A stretch of 64,000 nt of DNA from Archilochus colubris (taxonomy: Eukaryota > Chordata > Aves > Apodiformes > Trochilidae): NCBI GenBank assembly GCA_023079485.1, contig CM041092.1:12599127-12663126 (forward strand), in the 5' to 3' direction. The first letter of the stretch is position 1. Every line of letters starts with the position of its first letter. Of the stretch, positions 43,247 through 58,215 are shown piece by piece. The notes under the pieces are model-generated. The model was given only the letters and a program-made list of their open reading frames with translations, was not told the DNA's origin and did no database searches. Both the position numbers and the translations under genes were made by a program.

Positions 43247-46200
43247 ACAAAGAAAATCAAGGAAATGTATATAAAGAATCAAATGGAAAAGATGGTAGTA
43301 GATCCATTGCTATTAAGATGGGTTGTGGCTCACCAAACCTAGCCCAAGTGCTACAGGCAAGAAGGGAATTTTGTGAACTTCAGGGGATCTATTGATTCAG
43401 TCCCTTGGATTATCACATCCACCACTGGCTGAGGGGAGAGAGGGTACCACTGTTATCTCCCTCTTCTTTCCTATAATGCTAAATTCATTTCCTGTTCATG
43501 CTAAATGTGACTGCCAGTTGCCTTCGCCCCTGTTTCTGTTGTTTATACCTGTACAGTATACAGTGTTAAGTGTTTGAGTAAACACCATCCCCATACCTTG
43601 TTCTCTTTTGACAGTATTTTATAGTAGCTCTGGCTGTACTTATTTATCTACCTGCACAAGTGACTGTGAGAGAAGCACAGAAAGGAGCCAGTTCAGGAAA
43701 AATGTATTTGAGGAACTGTAAGGCCTAGCAGGCAGCAAATGATGGACAGAAGGAATTCCCTGTTCATACAGGAAATATGTAATAGTAGAAAAGGGCAAAT
43801 AAACTGATGAGGAACTTGGAGGGAGGATCCTGAATTGCAAAGGAATCAGTGCTACGGTAGGCAGTCTTTGCAGATTTGGAGATGTCATTTACATTCTCTG
43901 GCAATAACAGAAACAAGAAGCAGATTCTCTTTTCTGCAGACATCTGAATGCTCATGAGGGACAGCTTCAAGATAGGTACCTGATTCACAACTTTCACTCC
44001 AGCCTCTGTTTACAAACTGAGACAGAAAAAGAGCAAGAAATCAGGGGTCAGTGGAGAAAGAAGTGATGGCACCGTAGCTCCAGAACGGAGCCTGAGCCAG
44101 TAACAACAGTAAGAACAGGTTAAAGCAACAGGGAGGTTTTGTCATTTTCTGAAGAAGTTCTTAGTTACACCCAGCCAGTGCCTGTGCAGCACAAAGCAAT
44201 GGCTCAGTGAAGGTTACCAGTCCTGTAATTTTTTACTCATTTATTCAATCTAAAGCCACTGGGGTATTTATTCTATTTAAAAAAACATTTTTAAATCAAA
44301 ATCAATGCTAGCATAAAACTGGAGAAACAGAAGAAAACTAACTGGGGAGAACAGAATAAAAACCAGATATTGGATTATATAGGATGCTGTGATGTCCTAT
44401 TTATTCTCAAAATACAATATTTTTAAAATGTGCAGAGTTCCATTGCCAGATTTAATCTAGGCTCAGAGAAGAAGTCAGAAGAAGGACATGTACAAAATGT
44501 GCACTCAAATGGAGTTTTTTCTAAAATAAAAATAATTTAGTCAAAGATTATCTTCTTTTTGGGGCATAGATCAGCAGTCTACCAAGAACTGCATTATTTA
44601 TATACATAAGAGAAGGGAGCTGACCTTGCCATGATTTATAATTTTTGGCATTCAAAACTCATAAACTAGTGAACTAAAATATGTCGGAAAAAAAATTGTA
44701 GTAAATGAAGTATGACTGTGGTTTTAGGCTTGTAGGAGCTTTTGCTTTTTTGACTATATGTACTTTATTTTTGCTACAGACATCAGGAAGTCACCACACT
44801 AAAATAAAGTTCACTACCAAATCACCTTTCTGTTTCTGTTACACCTGGGATTTGTCAGGATCGTATCACAAGGTCATTTTTAAGGAGATCTCACTGGCAT
44901 TTTCTGAAGTAAGGGATTTCACATTCCAGTTTTACAGGTGTTACACTTCTGATCAACAGCATGACAGATTTAGGGACTGATTTAGACCTGATCCAGGTTT
45001 AGGATCTTGGAACCTGTACAGAAGGATAACCTAACACAGTCTACAAAAAGCCTCTCCTCTTTTATTTTTTTTCCATGAAGAAGCTTGGGAGGAGCAGTAC
45101 TGGTTTGTGGGGGTCCTCAGGCAACAAGAGGCCAGATTATGAGTATGGAACTCCATCAGGGCACTACAAGCCCAAAGGCCAGACTTCTCTTCAACCCCCA
45201 AGTTCTGTGATTTCATTATGATTTATTTCTGGAAAACCATAAAGCACTGAATCCAAATAAAAAACTGAAATAATTTCAAGAGTCACAAAGTTCTGAGTTG
45301 AGATTTCTGATACTGTGGATAATATGAGTGAGCAATGGTTCAATAAAAGCTGACAAAGAACCTTTGAGTAGATGTGTATATGCAACATATATCTGCATAC
45401 ATATGTATATATCCATATATAATTTAAAAATTGAAGCTATTGTGATTAGACACAACTAAAATCATGCTTAAGGGTCAGAAATGATGTTGTTTCCCAAATT
45501 TCATTGGAGCTAGACTGTTTTGCAGCTCAGAGAACTGTGTTAGGTACTTACAAGCCCTTCAACATAAACTAATCTTCTCAAAATAAGTGACTGAAATCTT
45601 AAATCCCTCTGATATTTGCAGCCTAAAATGAACTGTTTGCTGGACAGCAGTAAACATTTGCTTTAATTCAGACTGTCTTTTTCCTTTCATTATAGGGATA
45701 TTTTAACATCTTGAAAGCTGTGTTATGGATTTTCTGCCCTAAAGCAGAATGGCCAAATAATGGCTTTTTTTGACATTTTTTTATTAACTACAGTTTACTG
45801 AATAGTGTTATATCTTGGCTTTCTCAAATCTTTTTTACTTGATTTAATATTATCATAGAGCAGAATATGTATATATAACATACTTCAGATCTGTACCTGT
45901 ACCACTGCCATGTACTCCTAATGCAAATTAAGAAGCTCCATCTAGACAGTGAAAAAAAAATTTACAGTAAATATAAGCCCAAACTTTGTTTACATCTTCT
46001 GAGAGTCTTTCAGAACTATGATTGCCTTTTATCATACAAACAACCTTTGTGTAACTTTGAGATCTTTAGTAAGAAGCGTTGCACAACCTTTCAGAGAACA
46101 ATAAATCAAACTTTGACTTTTCAAAATTACAGGCATAAATTTCATCCTCAAGGTGGGTGATGTTGGAGGGCAACAACAGACCTTTAGCTTAATTTTTTAT

Positions 46201-49200
46201 GATCAGACTTTCAGTAGCAGAAAAATAATTGGTTTCATGTGTGTGGCTCACATAACCATATTCCCTTATAACTCTTTGTCTTTTTTAAGGCTTTCCCTTT
46301 TGCTATGCCATAGTGCTCTAGCATTTTAACCAGCAGTACAACCAGGTCACAAGACATACAAGGCTTGCTTTTCCCCTACCTGCTTTCTTCTGTACAGATT
46401 ACTATTTGTGAAAACATCTCTAAAATGCTAAATGGCAATTGATACAGATTTAAATTGCTACAGGAATGGTCAGATAATCCAGAAGGTGGCCCCTAATTCA
46501 GTCTTTCAGTTCTCTAGAAGCAAAGCACACTGCATCAAAATTAACGTGGAATCTTTCAGAACAGAAAATGTAGAATTAACCCAGAAAATAGTGATCTGAT
46601 TACAAGCAGCACCATCTGAGACTCTGGTGTCTCTGTGCACTGGATTTTATGGTGATTTTTTTTTCATGCTGTTTTCAGTGTCATTGATTATTGTCTCTTT
46701 GCCTTTAGCTTTGGATATAAACAGTTATATTATTGGAATGAGAGAAAAGATGAAAACCAATCAGTAGGTCAGGACTATTCTGGAAGCTTTAAATGCCAGT
46801 TGAGAAATCTGAGTTGCTTTAAGATGTTTGGTGGTGCATGACAAATTAACTGTTAGTCTCAGGACAGTTTATATAGTGTAAAAATCAACTTCATATTGAA
46901 GCATTGTGATAATCAGTCTTTGAGATGAATAGAAAAAAAGAAGTAAATTCCCTTCAAGAAATGGTTTCTGCAGATGACAAGTGGTATGTGCAGGTACACA
47001 GCATAAGGGAAAAAACAATTTTTTTCTTTCTGCAGATCAATGGAAGACTTTAGTCTGCAAAGCTCAAGCTTAAACTGCTACATGTTTCACTGCAAGTTAG
47101 TTGTAAGGTTTAAAACTAGCACTGGTCATTTATACTGTGCCTGGTTCACAGAAATAGATGGGCGATGCCAAAGAGATAATACAGACCCATGAAATCTAGA
47201 ACAGTAGAGGCATGGATGCCACCAGTATAGTCAATATAAATTGTGACATCTTTATGAGAGCATGTTAGTGTTTATGTTTACTGTCTGCTGTAACTTTTAG
47301 ATAAGATATATCACTCTTGTTTGTAGTGTTTCTGGTTTAGTGAATTGTATTCCAAGTAAAATAGATCAGCTTCAGCAAGGACTAAGTATATCCCTTGGCT
47401 AGTGTAAGAGTCTTTTGTGGATATTTGGGGTATTTTCCTGAGGTGATTTGTACTGAAATCTTATAGAAGAGGAGGAAGCTAATGTCTAGTTTACTACATG
47501 TTGGCTAGAGCCTGTATCTCCTCAGACTTTGCATATAAATCTTCCTGTGATTCGAAAGGAAAGACTGCTACTCTCGCCTTCCTTCTCTTTCATTTTATGG
47601 AGAAGGGCAGAATTTACAAGATATCCTTGTCCTAAGTCATTTCCTATCAGCTTTCTACTGAACTTGTTGGCTTGAATAGATTACATTCAGAGAAGAGATC
47701 TAAGAGTGTTACAGAATCTTACTGTAATGGCATAAGATGCTACTTTTCTGGAGGTCTTCCCAGTACTTTTGCCAAAGGCTGCTTCTGTTCTAAGGGAGTG
47801 ATGGTAAAGTTGGTGATCTTAACTCTTCCATTTAACACCCGCAGCTCATTTAGGATGTAACACAGAAGAGGTAAGAGGCAGGTACATAGCTGGGAATAAG
47901 CAAAGTAAATGGAAGATAAAATGTTTTGCAGTTTGTTTTTTCTTAGCAGTTGCTTTAAGCCACAACAAATTATTTCCTCCTAAATTTAAAAAAAGACATT
48001 TACATAGAGCAGGTCTGAGATATTATTATAGTCCTTGTGGCAGCTGCCACTTCCTTCCAAGAAACAGCATTCTTTCATGCTCTTTGGAAAGCAAAAATGC
48101 TATGGACTTAGCTGTTGTGGCTGAAGATACCCATTCTGTCAAACAGAAAATGCAATAGTCATGTCACGTCCATGCTAGATTCAGCTCAATGTAATTCTGG
48201 CATTTCAGTTTCTTTTCACAGAGCCTAAGCAATGTGGCCACCTGCTGAATCTCTCTTTTGATTAGCATGTAAAGAATCCTTTGTTTGGATCAGCTGGGCT
48301 CCTTTGACTTCTCAGCACTGAAGGCTCAGCAACAGTTTCCTTGTGGCTTTTCTTAAATCTCACCAAGAGTTTTCTGGGGATAACTTGGGAAGCTTTCCAT
48401 TGAGGAAAAGATGGTAAAACTCAGTTCCTTTTCCACTTAGCTGATTTACAATTTATTGGTATGTTGTTTGATATTGATGGAGATAGGTCTAAGCTTCCAT
48501 TTCTAAATATACTCTGGATCATGGTAGAAGGGGCTGCAGTGCTGAGGTACAGAGGCTGGATATAGAGTTCAATTTTCCTTAAACTTCAGGGCTCATCTTT
48601 AATAATTGGCTAAAAATTATCTTATCTATATAATTATTTCTAAATTCCTTGCCCAGAGATAGCTGTGATTCTTACAGAAATTTTCAGTACACTAAGCCAT
48701 AGTGTACACTAAGCAATTACTAAGCTTTTCTGTTGTTAGGGTTCTGTGTATCTTTATGGCAATTTTATTTCTTAGTTCTTGACAGTTAAAAAATAAGAAG
48801 ACTGCAGCATGAAAGAAATTCAAATCCTGTGATGGGGCACTATTTTGCAAACAGAAATAAAAGGTTCAGCTAGAACTCTGACCTGTTTTAGAGGAACTTA
48901 TTATCTGCATTAAAATATAGGAATCATTCTAATATTGTTCCAGAGGCCCTCAAGCTACTTTGGATACATGCGTTTATATTCTAGTTAACAGACAACAGGA
49001 TTTATTCAATGTCTGTAGGAAACACACACATCCCCAGAGCTTTCCAGCTTGGTTTACAATCATTTTCATGGGGTGACTCCACACACAAGTAGACTCTGTC
49101 TTATAATTTAACTATTTGCTTATGGCATAGCTATTGCATGACACAGGTGAACTACCTGGTAATTATCAGGTCTTGCTTCTCAGAAATAGGTATAAATCAA

Positions 49201-52200
49201 AAGTAATCTTTCCTGGCAGTTCCCAAAATGTGCAAGTGTAAAAACAAGTAGGTGTGATTGCCATGTTTTGTCCTTGGTTGCTGCACCTAGGGCATCAATT
49301 TCATCAGCAATTTTAATCTCCTCCCTTTTAGAAGCTTATAATGAAAGGGCTGTTCCCTTAACCAAGTTACTAGTCATAAATGTGCAGCTGTCATAAAGGA
49401 AGACACTGCATGATTTTATAGATCTCAAGGTCACAAATTGGTAATGAAAAAGGCTATGAAATTTAATTTTACAAAATGATGGTTTCCATATCGCTCAAGC
49501 TAAATATGTGTTCTTTTTTGCTGGAAGAAATGGAAGCTTTTTATGCTTTTCTGGACAGTTAGTGGAAGACCATGCCCACCTATCTCTGTTAAAGACTTCA
49601 CTCAGTCATAATTAACAGGAAGCCCAGCCTGTAAAGCTGACCAATGTATGTCAGATTTTTTTTCTATGTTCATTCCTACTTAATCTAGCAATTTTCCAAC
49701 AACCATGCTTGTTGATCTATCATAAGTTTGGAATGTGAGGAGTCTCCTGAGTAGCTGCTGGAAGAGAGATGAAAACATCCAAGTCTAAACTAGGCAGTGC
49801 TGAACAGCAGATAGAGACATGGTACATTAGATGGCACCACACTCGTGGCTACTACTGGTATTATTTTAGATCCACAGAACTACATATGTTTTGTGTTTTG
49901 GTCCATGTGTACTTGTAGCTCCCCAAGAAGCGTTCCTTGTGTTCCAGCAGGAGAACTCGAGTCTATTTTTATTCTTATTGACCAATATTAATTCTAGCTC
50001 CATTTTTGTTATGTTTCAGACTTTTGACCGTTCATTTGTCAGCCGAGTGTCAATGGCATGTGGCTCCAGTACATAACTCATTTGTACTCTCAATTCATCA
50101 AAGAAGTCTTTTTCAGCATGCCAGAGACATAGCTCAAGTTAGTTAGGCAGCTCTAGCTTTCATTGTAATCATAGGTTTTGAGTTTAAGCTTTTTCTAATA
50201 AGCTCCTGACAGTTTCCAAATCTACCAGACTGGTTTAGTTATATATTTTTCCTTGTTTGTTTCAGTTCTTATTCTGTTCCATGTACAAACATTTCGTTCT
50301 AATTCTGCCAGAACTTTGCCATTCTTATTCTAGTTCCTGTTAATATAATGTGTAGCTTCCTGGTCTGCATCCTGTTAGTGCTGACACTGGCTCCTAATAT
50401 CCAGTGTAGATTCATCCCCCAAGGACAGGAAATGTTCTGTTTTGCTGATTCAAATCTGACCAGAAATAATGTGGGCTAGAAAAGTTTTAGGAGAGAAAGT
50501 TTAGCGAAGAGTGAGAGTTAAAACTGTAACAGCCAGAGTTATAAACACAAAGGGAAGAACTCTCAGACCTTGGCTTGAAAGTCCTTGATAAATGGTAACA
50601 CTAAACGTAATGAAACAGCCTAACAAATGAGACTTTAGCTTAACATCAGCATTCTTCTTTGTTTTTCCTTTATAAGGTATCTGCTGGGGGTTTTTTTGTG
50701 TGTTTTGGGTTTTATCTGGTTTGTATGATTTGTTATTTACATTGGCTTGAGCATATACAAATTTCAATTTATATTATTTAACAAAGGTTTTTAAAGTGTT
50801 TTTCCCATTTAATGTTGCTGATAATAACTTCCATGTGGATTGCCCCATGAGGATGACAGCTTTAAATCTGTCACTTAAGCTACATTTTGTATCATTTTGC
50901 CTAAATGCTGTCAGACAACTGAATCCACTGAAAACTCTGCTATTTAGTCACACTAAATGTACTTGAGGTCACAACTTAACAAATGGTACTCAGTAGCTGT
51001 GCATCTGTAAGAATGAAAGTTCTCAGCTCAGGATTTTGGAGGGAAACGGTCTAAATATTTAAGTTGAGGCCTAAATAAAAAAGTGAAAACTGACCAAGTG
51101 TGCTTGATTAAGGGAGACAAAACAAAGACAGGTAAATCCTCATGTACTCAATTTTAAAGCTCCCTTGTGCAAATTAAGAAGTCACAGAATAGGAGAGTAA
51201 AGTTCAGTGGGTGCTTTGCACATGTACAAAATCATGGCTTCTCTTTCCTAACCCAATATGAAAATCATTCTCTTTAAACACAGATAGTTAAAAGATTTGC
51301 TGTGTTAACAGGGACTGTCTAGCTGATACAGCATGACTGGGCAGGATGTTCTCCTTCCTCTGAGCTTGCTAATGAGTATCAGGAAATATTGCCTTCCTTC
51401 CCGGCTCTCAGCTTGCTGCCTCTAACATATCCCATGCCATTACTGGCAGGGCTTCCTTGCCAGATTCCAGCACACATATGCACACACTGCTAAAAACCAA
51501 GGGGGTCCAGTCATTTCTGAGATGTAATAACCTTATTTCTTTCTTCTCATCTGTTGTATGCATAAATAAATCCCATGTTTTACCTAGCGGTGAGTGTATT
51601 TTGGTTTTGAAGAACTGATCTATAGCTAACTTTGTTATGATAATTATTATAGCAACATAGTATTTTGGACATATAGATTACATACAATTTCAGAAACCAA
51701 TGGTCTTGATACCTTTGGGCTTGAAATATGCTTTATCAGAAGATTTTAATATGCTCAAAGTTGTAGCGATTTTATTTCAATTGTATCTCTTGTGTTCACA
51801 TGATTCACCCCTGTAATAAGGGACTTTTCCCGCTGATGACTCAGAGGAAATAATGTCTCCACCCAGTCTTTTAAAGTCTAAAACACAGTAGTTCCTTAAT
51901 TTTTTTAATGCAAATAATTGCTATTGTAGAGCAAGACTTCAATGTAACCCCAAATATTAGCATAAATGTGTGATCAAATTGAATTTAATGTAGCTTGTGA
52001 CCTTGTTTGAAACTACTGTGACCTCACTAGCTATAATAATTCCTGGTTTGGAAACCACTTCTTAATAGAAGCAGCAGATGTGCATTTCTGTGTTGTATTA
52101 GCAGCCTATAGCACAAAGTAGCATAGAGTCATCATGCCCTGGAGAGAAGATGGGTTAGTTAGTGTTTGTGTAGTGTAAGATAACGGGAATGAATCTCTTA

Positions 52201-53596
52201 GATGCAGCATTCGTGGCCTTCTCCCCCCCTTCAGTCTGCTCTGTGTCATATTCCACCCCAGTGACTTCAAAACCAAATCTGGATTTACGTTGGGATGACA
52301 GAGTGGAATTCAAGGCAAAGCTAATTTGTATTGTAAAATTACTTCTTTTTTCCTTCTTGATCTTCAGTAATTTGCATAAAGTTGCAGACATATATGATGC
52401 CTTAGAGGTGCATAAAGACAAACGCCCCTTCCCTGTTGAGATTACAATCAACAGTAAGAAATAAAAACAATAGAAAGAACTACTGCCAGGAGGCAATAGA
52501 TTCTTTCCATGGACCACGCTTTTCTATGGGACATGCATACAGTTAGTAATTCGTGATCTACAATCAGTCCAGGTTAAATACTTTTTTTCCTTTAAAGATG
52601 TAAATAGCAACGCCTAGTGGATTAGCATAGAAACACTTTATGGAAGAAATGCATCTTAGGAAGGATTTGAATTAAGATAGCATTGTGATTTCTTCCAAAA
52701 AGGCTTATCATAAAAGAATTTACAGCAGAATTTTCCTGCCTTTTCATCAGTTACTTTCTGAAAAACAAGTATTGAAGAGAGATAAGGAAACTTTCTTGTA
52801 GACTATTGCTATTATCAAATAGCAACTTCACTCCACCCTTCCCTTGTATTTGGCTTCTTACAGAGCGCCTGGAGCTGCAGTTTTGTTCCAAGACTACCCT
52901 CAGAAAAATTCCCTTCTATTATCAGGCATGCTAACAAAAGAAAGAAATGTATGCATCTTCCAAAGAGGAAAAATGTAATTAACTGCCATCTATCAAAATC
53001 AGAAGTACCCCCTTAGCTTGACTGAAAGTTAATGTACCTTTCCCCTGTATTGTAACTAGCTGCCAGTTAGTTACTGAAACCAAGCTACACATCCAGTAGC
53101 ACTTTCCTTCAAGCAGAAGTTTCAGCTGAGATTTCAATCCATCTCAATTACTTAGAGAGTCTCCCTGAAGATAAAGTAATTGTTTCAACTTGTATTTAAG
53201 TGAGAGATTTGATTTTTGATAATTTATACTTAAATGATGTTAAAATTAAGCTGATACTGTAATTCTTTCCATTGGCTTTTAATCTTCACATTAGCTCAGA
53301 ATGGTGCCTCTACCCACTAGCAAATGAGCTTTGCTATCAGCTCCAAGGACAGCAACTTCTTGCCAGCTCCCATCTATGCTTCCTGTCCTGAAGGAAGATA
53401 GGACCCACAACCTGCTGAACATATTCCCTTGAATAAAAAGCCTGCAAGATTAACCCCAGAGATCCTGTACCCTTGTATGCATACAGAAATCACAATTACT
53501 GAAATTATTTCCATAATTACAAGAAAATCATAATTCCAACAACTGTGCATGGAAATTGAGTCATGCATCACATGCAGATGGCCAAAGAAAAGAGAG

Positions 53597-53625
53597 ACAC
53601 AAATACAAAGAACACAAATACAAAG
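53597..53625 (+). repeat. 15-base tandem duplication
   Basis: ACACAAATACAAAG occurs at 53597-53610 and again at 53612-53625, separated by one A. The copies are identical, so the duplication is recent. Confidence 0.85.
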
Positions 53626-56550
53626 AAATACATTCCTTCTCTGTGAGTGGTACCTACCACAACATTAAGTGTATTAATGGGACAGTCAAGCCCCTGAGGC
53701 TTCATGAGTCAGATACCAGTTTAAGGACAGGCCACTGACAACCAACAGCAGCTCATTTAGACAGAAACACAGCAGCAATTCGTCTGTATCAGGGTGCTAT
53801 TCTTGCCCAGCTTTCAGAAGCACAGAGAAGAAGCATCCTTCCTCCATTCATTCTCTTTGGGATAAGGCAGCAGTTTACTCCTTGAAATTTCCAAAGAAAA
53901 GGTGTTTCAGGACAGACAGAATACCCTGCAGAGCAGATTTGGCCAGTGAGCTGCATGGTAAAGAATTTCAGAAGGTAATGTGTCAGCCTGACTACATCCA
54001 CTGATTGTGCTGTGAGTTTGGCTGATGCTAAGGGCTTTAGGAAATCACTACCTGTGTCCACGCACAGACTCCTACTCTGCCCTCAGAGTAATAGGACACT
54101 CTCTGCTCACAGCAAACCTCCACATTCCTATCTCAATAACCTCAGACACTGGGCAACATTAAAAAGGAGACTGTCATCACCCAAGAACTTAACACACAGT
54201 TTATGGCTTTTGGAGTCATCAGTCCTTAGTAGAAACAAACAGAGACCAGTGTAAACAAGGTGAATAATTATATTAAACTCATAATCCTGACAAATGTAGC
54301 CAGTTTTATTTTCCTTGGTTACCCCATTTGTTGCCACAACTCTCCATAGTGGAACAGAAACTCAGTGGGCAAAGCCTGGGATTAGGAACTTCATATTTAA
54401 CTGCAGCCTTAACAGTAGTTCTATATACTGTGGCAATGTGGAGATGGTTGCTCAGTATTATGTAGGAAAGGGTTCTGCACCACAGTGCTGAGGTAGGAAA
54501 AGTACTGTTTGTGACTGTGATTTATACTGTGTTTCTACAGTGTGGTTTTAGTAAGAAAAATGCTGTAACCTAAATATTTCTGTCAGTTGGGAATGTATCT
54601 TATCTGTAAGTCTACAAGAGTAGAAGGAATATCCATCATTCAAGTTTAAAAGGTGCATTTTGGTTAAAAACAGGGTCTTGGCTGTCTGAGACTGAGACAA
54701 GCAGGACAGGAGGTTGGCATTTAGATCACAGCAGTAGCAAAACCAGATGACAAAGCAGAGCTTAAAAAAGTCTATCACATGGAAAGGTTTGGGCTGGAAA
54801 GGAAGTGAGGAATGGAGGGTGCTGCTTACTAAGGGGAGGAGATAGGAAACAATGATGCTATTGTGACATGGAGCTGATGAAGGTCAGAGAAGATAAGCTC
54901 TAATTTTCATGCTTTCAAAACACTCACACAAAGTTCATGATTTTTTAGTGAAAGATTAGGGCCAAGAGACAATGTGGCCAGGAAGTTCACTATATTTGTA
55001 TGAATTGTATTCTACAGTCCTTCTGTTTTTCAAGTGAAAAACAGTAATGCTATACAAACAATATCAGCTTGATTTGATTTGCCATATGCCTTCTGAAGAA
55101 TTAGCTATAAACCTGAAGATCTGCACTTTACAGGAAGCTTTGGGAAGGGTCTGTCCAAGATCTAGAGAAGTAACTGCTGGCCATGTAACAGGCAGCTAGG
55201 CCATCAGGTTTAGCTCTCAGGAAGAGATACTAAACAGATTATTTCCACCTTGAATAGATGCTTTTGGGACCTTCAGTTGAAGAACTGTGCCCAGGTTTTA
55301 ATCAGACATGAGAGACAAGAGGCCCAAGGGTATAGAACCATAGCTGGGTCTTGGGACATAAATGTGCGGAAGCCCTACAAGGGGAACCATGTGAAGTTTC
55401 TTTTACAGAAGTTGCTTATACAAACCTGTCTCCTAGGAAAGAGTATTGGTCTACATTAACATTCTTTACCTATACTAAATATGTAGAATGAGCCTAGGTT
55501 CACTGCTGTTTAGATTTCCCTCCTTTTGCATTCCTACAGTTTGCCAGAATGTCTGCTTCCACAGAATCAATGGTTAATTAAACACATCCGCCCATTAGAG
55601 GAAGGAGTGAACATTACAATCTGGCCCAGAGCTACCTTCCTCAGCTGTTAGCACTGAAAGACACTTGGAACCACAAATTAATTCCCCAAGCAAAACTAGT
55701 TCGAGCAGAAACTGCTTGTTTTATTGAACAGAGAAGTCCTTCCCCATATTTACTGTTTCAGCTTGTACTTGCCTTGTGGTACCTGGTTCCAGCAAGAAAT
55801 AAGCTAGTGGTATTTTGCAGGCTGCATGATCCAAGATTTTTGGATCTTTGCAGTGCCATAATTAATACATAAAAAGGAATGCTGGAAAAAATGTACCTTA
55901 TCTGCATTGCTAACTCCACTTTTTTGTAATTAACATAATATAATATAATTAATATAATTTAAGGTAACTGATATTGGAATTTTTTTGTTAATTGGGGCAT
56001 TCCTTACCTTTGTACATTTCACTCTGCTTGCATAATGGAACTAAACTGGCCAACTCCCTCATTATGCATTTCTTTTCACTTTCTTTTCTGTTTTATTTTC
56101 TGTCTTTAACATATAAGCACCATATTACTACAAATATTGTTTTGGTTTTTTAATTCTATGAACCAAATTTATATAATAATATATTAATTACATTAACTCT
56201 TCAGAGTGTCACTATGGCATCTACCTACTGATCACATGGGGAATGAAGGCAGATAGCATTTATCTTTCACAAACATGTACTGTTACCATGCCCGTAATCC
56301 CCACTGCTTGAAGAACTGACATTCCTAAAATGCTTTCTTTCTGTGCTGGATCAACACAACAAGGCTTCAACAGAGCTATTAAAGAACAGTGACTAGTAAT
56401 GAGATTACTAAAGTAGGCAGGACACATTGAGGTTTTCACTGAAAGTAGGATCTTAAATAAAGTTATTATGTAAAATAACATGATGACTACTTAAGCATAA
56501 AGGCTGGCTTGTTTCCTATTATCTTCAGTAATAGATGAAGCAAGTCATTC

Positions 56551-56575
56551 ATATATATATATATATGTATATATA
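56551..56575. repeat. TA microsatellite
   Basis: About twelve AT units with one G interruption lie in intergenic sequence. Confidence 0.8.
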
Positions 56576-58031
56576 AAACTCTCTAAAAATTCAAGGCCCG
56601 TATTTTGTCAGAATTCTTCTCAAATGCATCTTCCATTCTCATTCAGATTATTCAGATATCAGAATTAGTATTATTAACAATTTCTGATTTCCTCAAGCTG
56701 TCTCATTCTTCAAATATATTAGCTGAATCATTGCTGAAATGAATTCCCTGCATGTGAACTGAATGCTCACATATTTCACCTCTACTGGTTTGGATCAAGA
56801 CACACAGATCACAAAGCTTTCTTTCTACTCCCCAGCTGGAAGAGAACACCTAGGCAAATTATATTGTCAAGCCCTGTTTTTCACAAATATTACCTGATGC
56901 TTGATCAAAATTTTCAGCTTCTCAAGCATTATTAGCCTTACATTTGATGGGTTAATAATAGGAACTAAGGATAAAAAGCTACACAAGTGAAGAGTCACAG
57001 AAGAATTTTCAATTATTTGCATTGCTTTCATGGGCTTGGTTTCAAAGTCTATGAAAGTCACAGAATTGTCTTCTTTGGCCACTTTCCTTACATAGACACT
57101 TCTTCATAAAAATCTTGGAGCTGACCACAGCCTTATGCTGCTTGTCTCTCACAGACCAAAAATACTACATAATACAAAGCGTTGTATAAGGCTGTGTAAC
57201 AGACAGCTGTGTCAATGCCCAGGTTTAATGGGAGCAAACCACAGTAATACTATTTTTTTAATTCCCTCTCCCAAGCCTCTTTTTATTTTATGCCTACATA
57301 CATAATCTCAGGACCATTTATTCTTTCCTATACTGAATAACACTAGCAAACAGGTAAAATGGTAAGGATTAGAAAAAAAATTATGTATGTCCCATCAGCA
57401 TAAACAAGTATGTGGATTGTACTCAGAAAAGCTATAAAGCTGCTGGAGCATACTATTACCTGAACACTGTTACTAATAATTTAAACATCTTTTCAAGGAT
57501 CACACCTCTTTATGTAGCAATTTATTCAGGGGTGACACAGCATATAGTTCAAAACTGCACTTCTAAGCAGATATTTCTTAAGTTGCAACTGCTCTTTTGT
57601 GCTTCAGGCTACATTTTCATGTGCTCATGACAGCGTAACAAGCAGTTTATCTTCTGCTTTCTGTGGGGCAATAACTTCACTGTACTCCATTAATTAAAGC
57701 TATGGGTATTACTAAGTGGAACTGCTGTCGAGAGTATGAAAAAGTGTTGCTACATTGGAAGGATAGAGTTCTAAACATGCTCTTTAGTTTTTTGTGGAGA
57801 TCTGTTTGCATGTGTGTTTTAAAGTTCAGGATTACTGTAAACTAAATATATTCAGCTGGTATCTGAAGTAATAGCCGAACAAGAAAGACTAAAGAAAGTC
57901 CTAAGCAAGGAAAACTTGTGAAAGTATTTCAGCTGCTTACTTGATTAAAACATAATACTCCAACATTAAATAGAGAACAATTATTTAAATCATGTAAGGA
58001 GTTCCTTCAACTTTAAAATTAAGTCTGGTTT

Positions 58032-58215
58032 GATGATTAAAACACAAGACAAGGAACCACAAGACATAAACACTATTTTCAGCATTAGCACTGACTCACT
58101 GTGTGATATTAAGCAGGTCACTTAATTTAACTGTCTCACTCTGTCTCACCTGTAAAATGAAGGAACCTACCTCACAAGTTCTTTGTGAGATTAATTAAAT
58201 ATTTGCTGCACACCT
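58032..58215 (+). mobile_element. MIR-type SINE (ancient amniote copy)
   Basis: The order of blocks matches MIR: a tRNA-like head remnant (GATTAAAACACAAGAC), the core with CACTGACTCACTGTGTGA, then AAGCAGGTCACTTAA, CACCTGTAAAATGAAGG, ACCTACCTCACAAG and TTGTGAGATTAATTAAAT. It is diverged and lacks a clear 3' tail. MIRs spread before the mammal-sauropsid split, so a legible copy in a bird-like genome is a very old insertion. Confidence 0.85.

Larger units (their letters stand above)
40613..58031. other. Intergenic region upstream of RALB, no gene recognised
   Basis: This is AT-rich sequence with only short unsupported open frames. Simple repeats include a TTTG-rich run (43202-43246), a 15-base duplication (53597-53625), an AT-only-rich stretch (55931-55965) and a TA microsatellite (56551-56575). 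From synteny, EPB41L5 is expected further upstream in the same orientation. I recognised none of its exons, though short exons could be missed by eye. Confidence 0.65.

Noticed and set aside
52155..52517. Minus-strand frame of 120 codons with an acidic Glu/Thr/Gly stretch
   Set aside because: I considered it as a possible EPB41L5 exon. No convincing splice sites bound it, an opposite-strand frame overlaps it, and I could not match it to the remembered protein.
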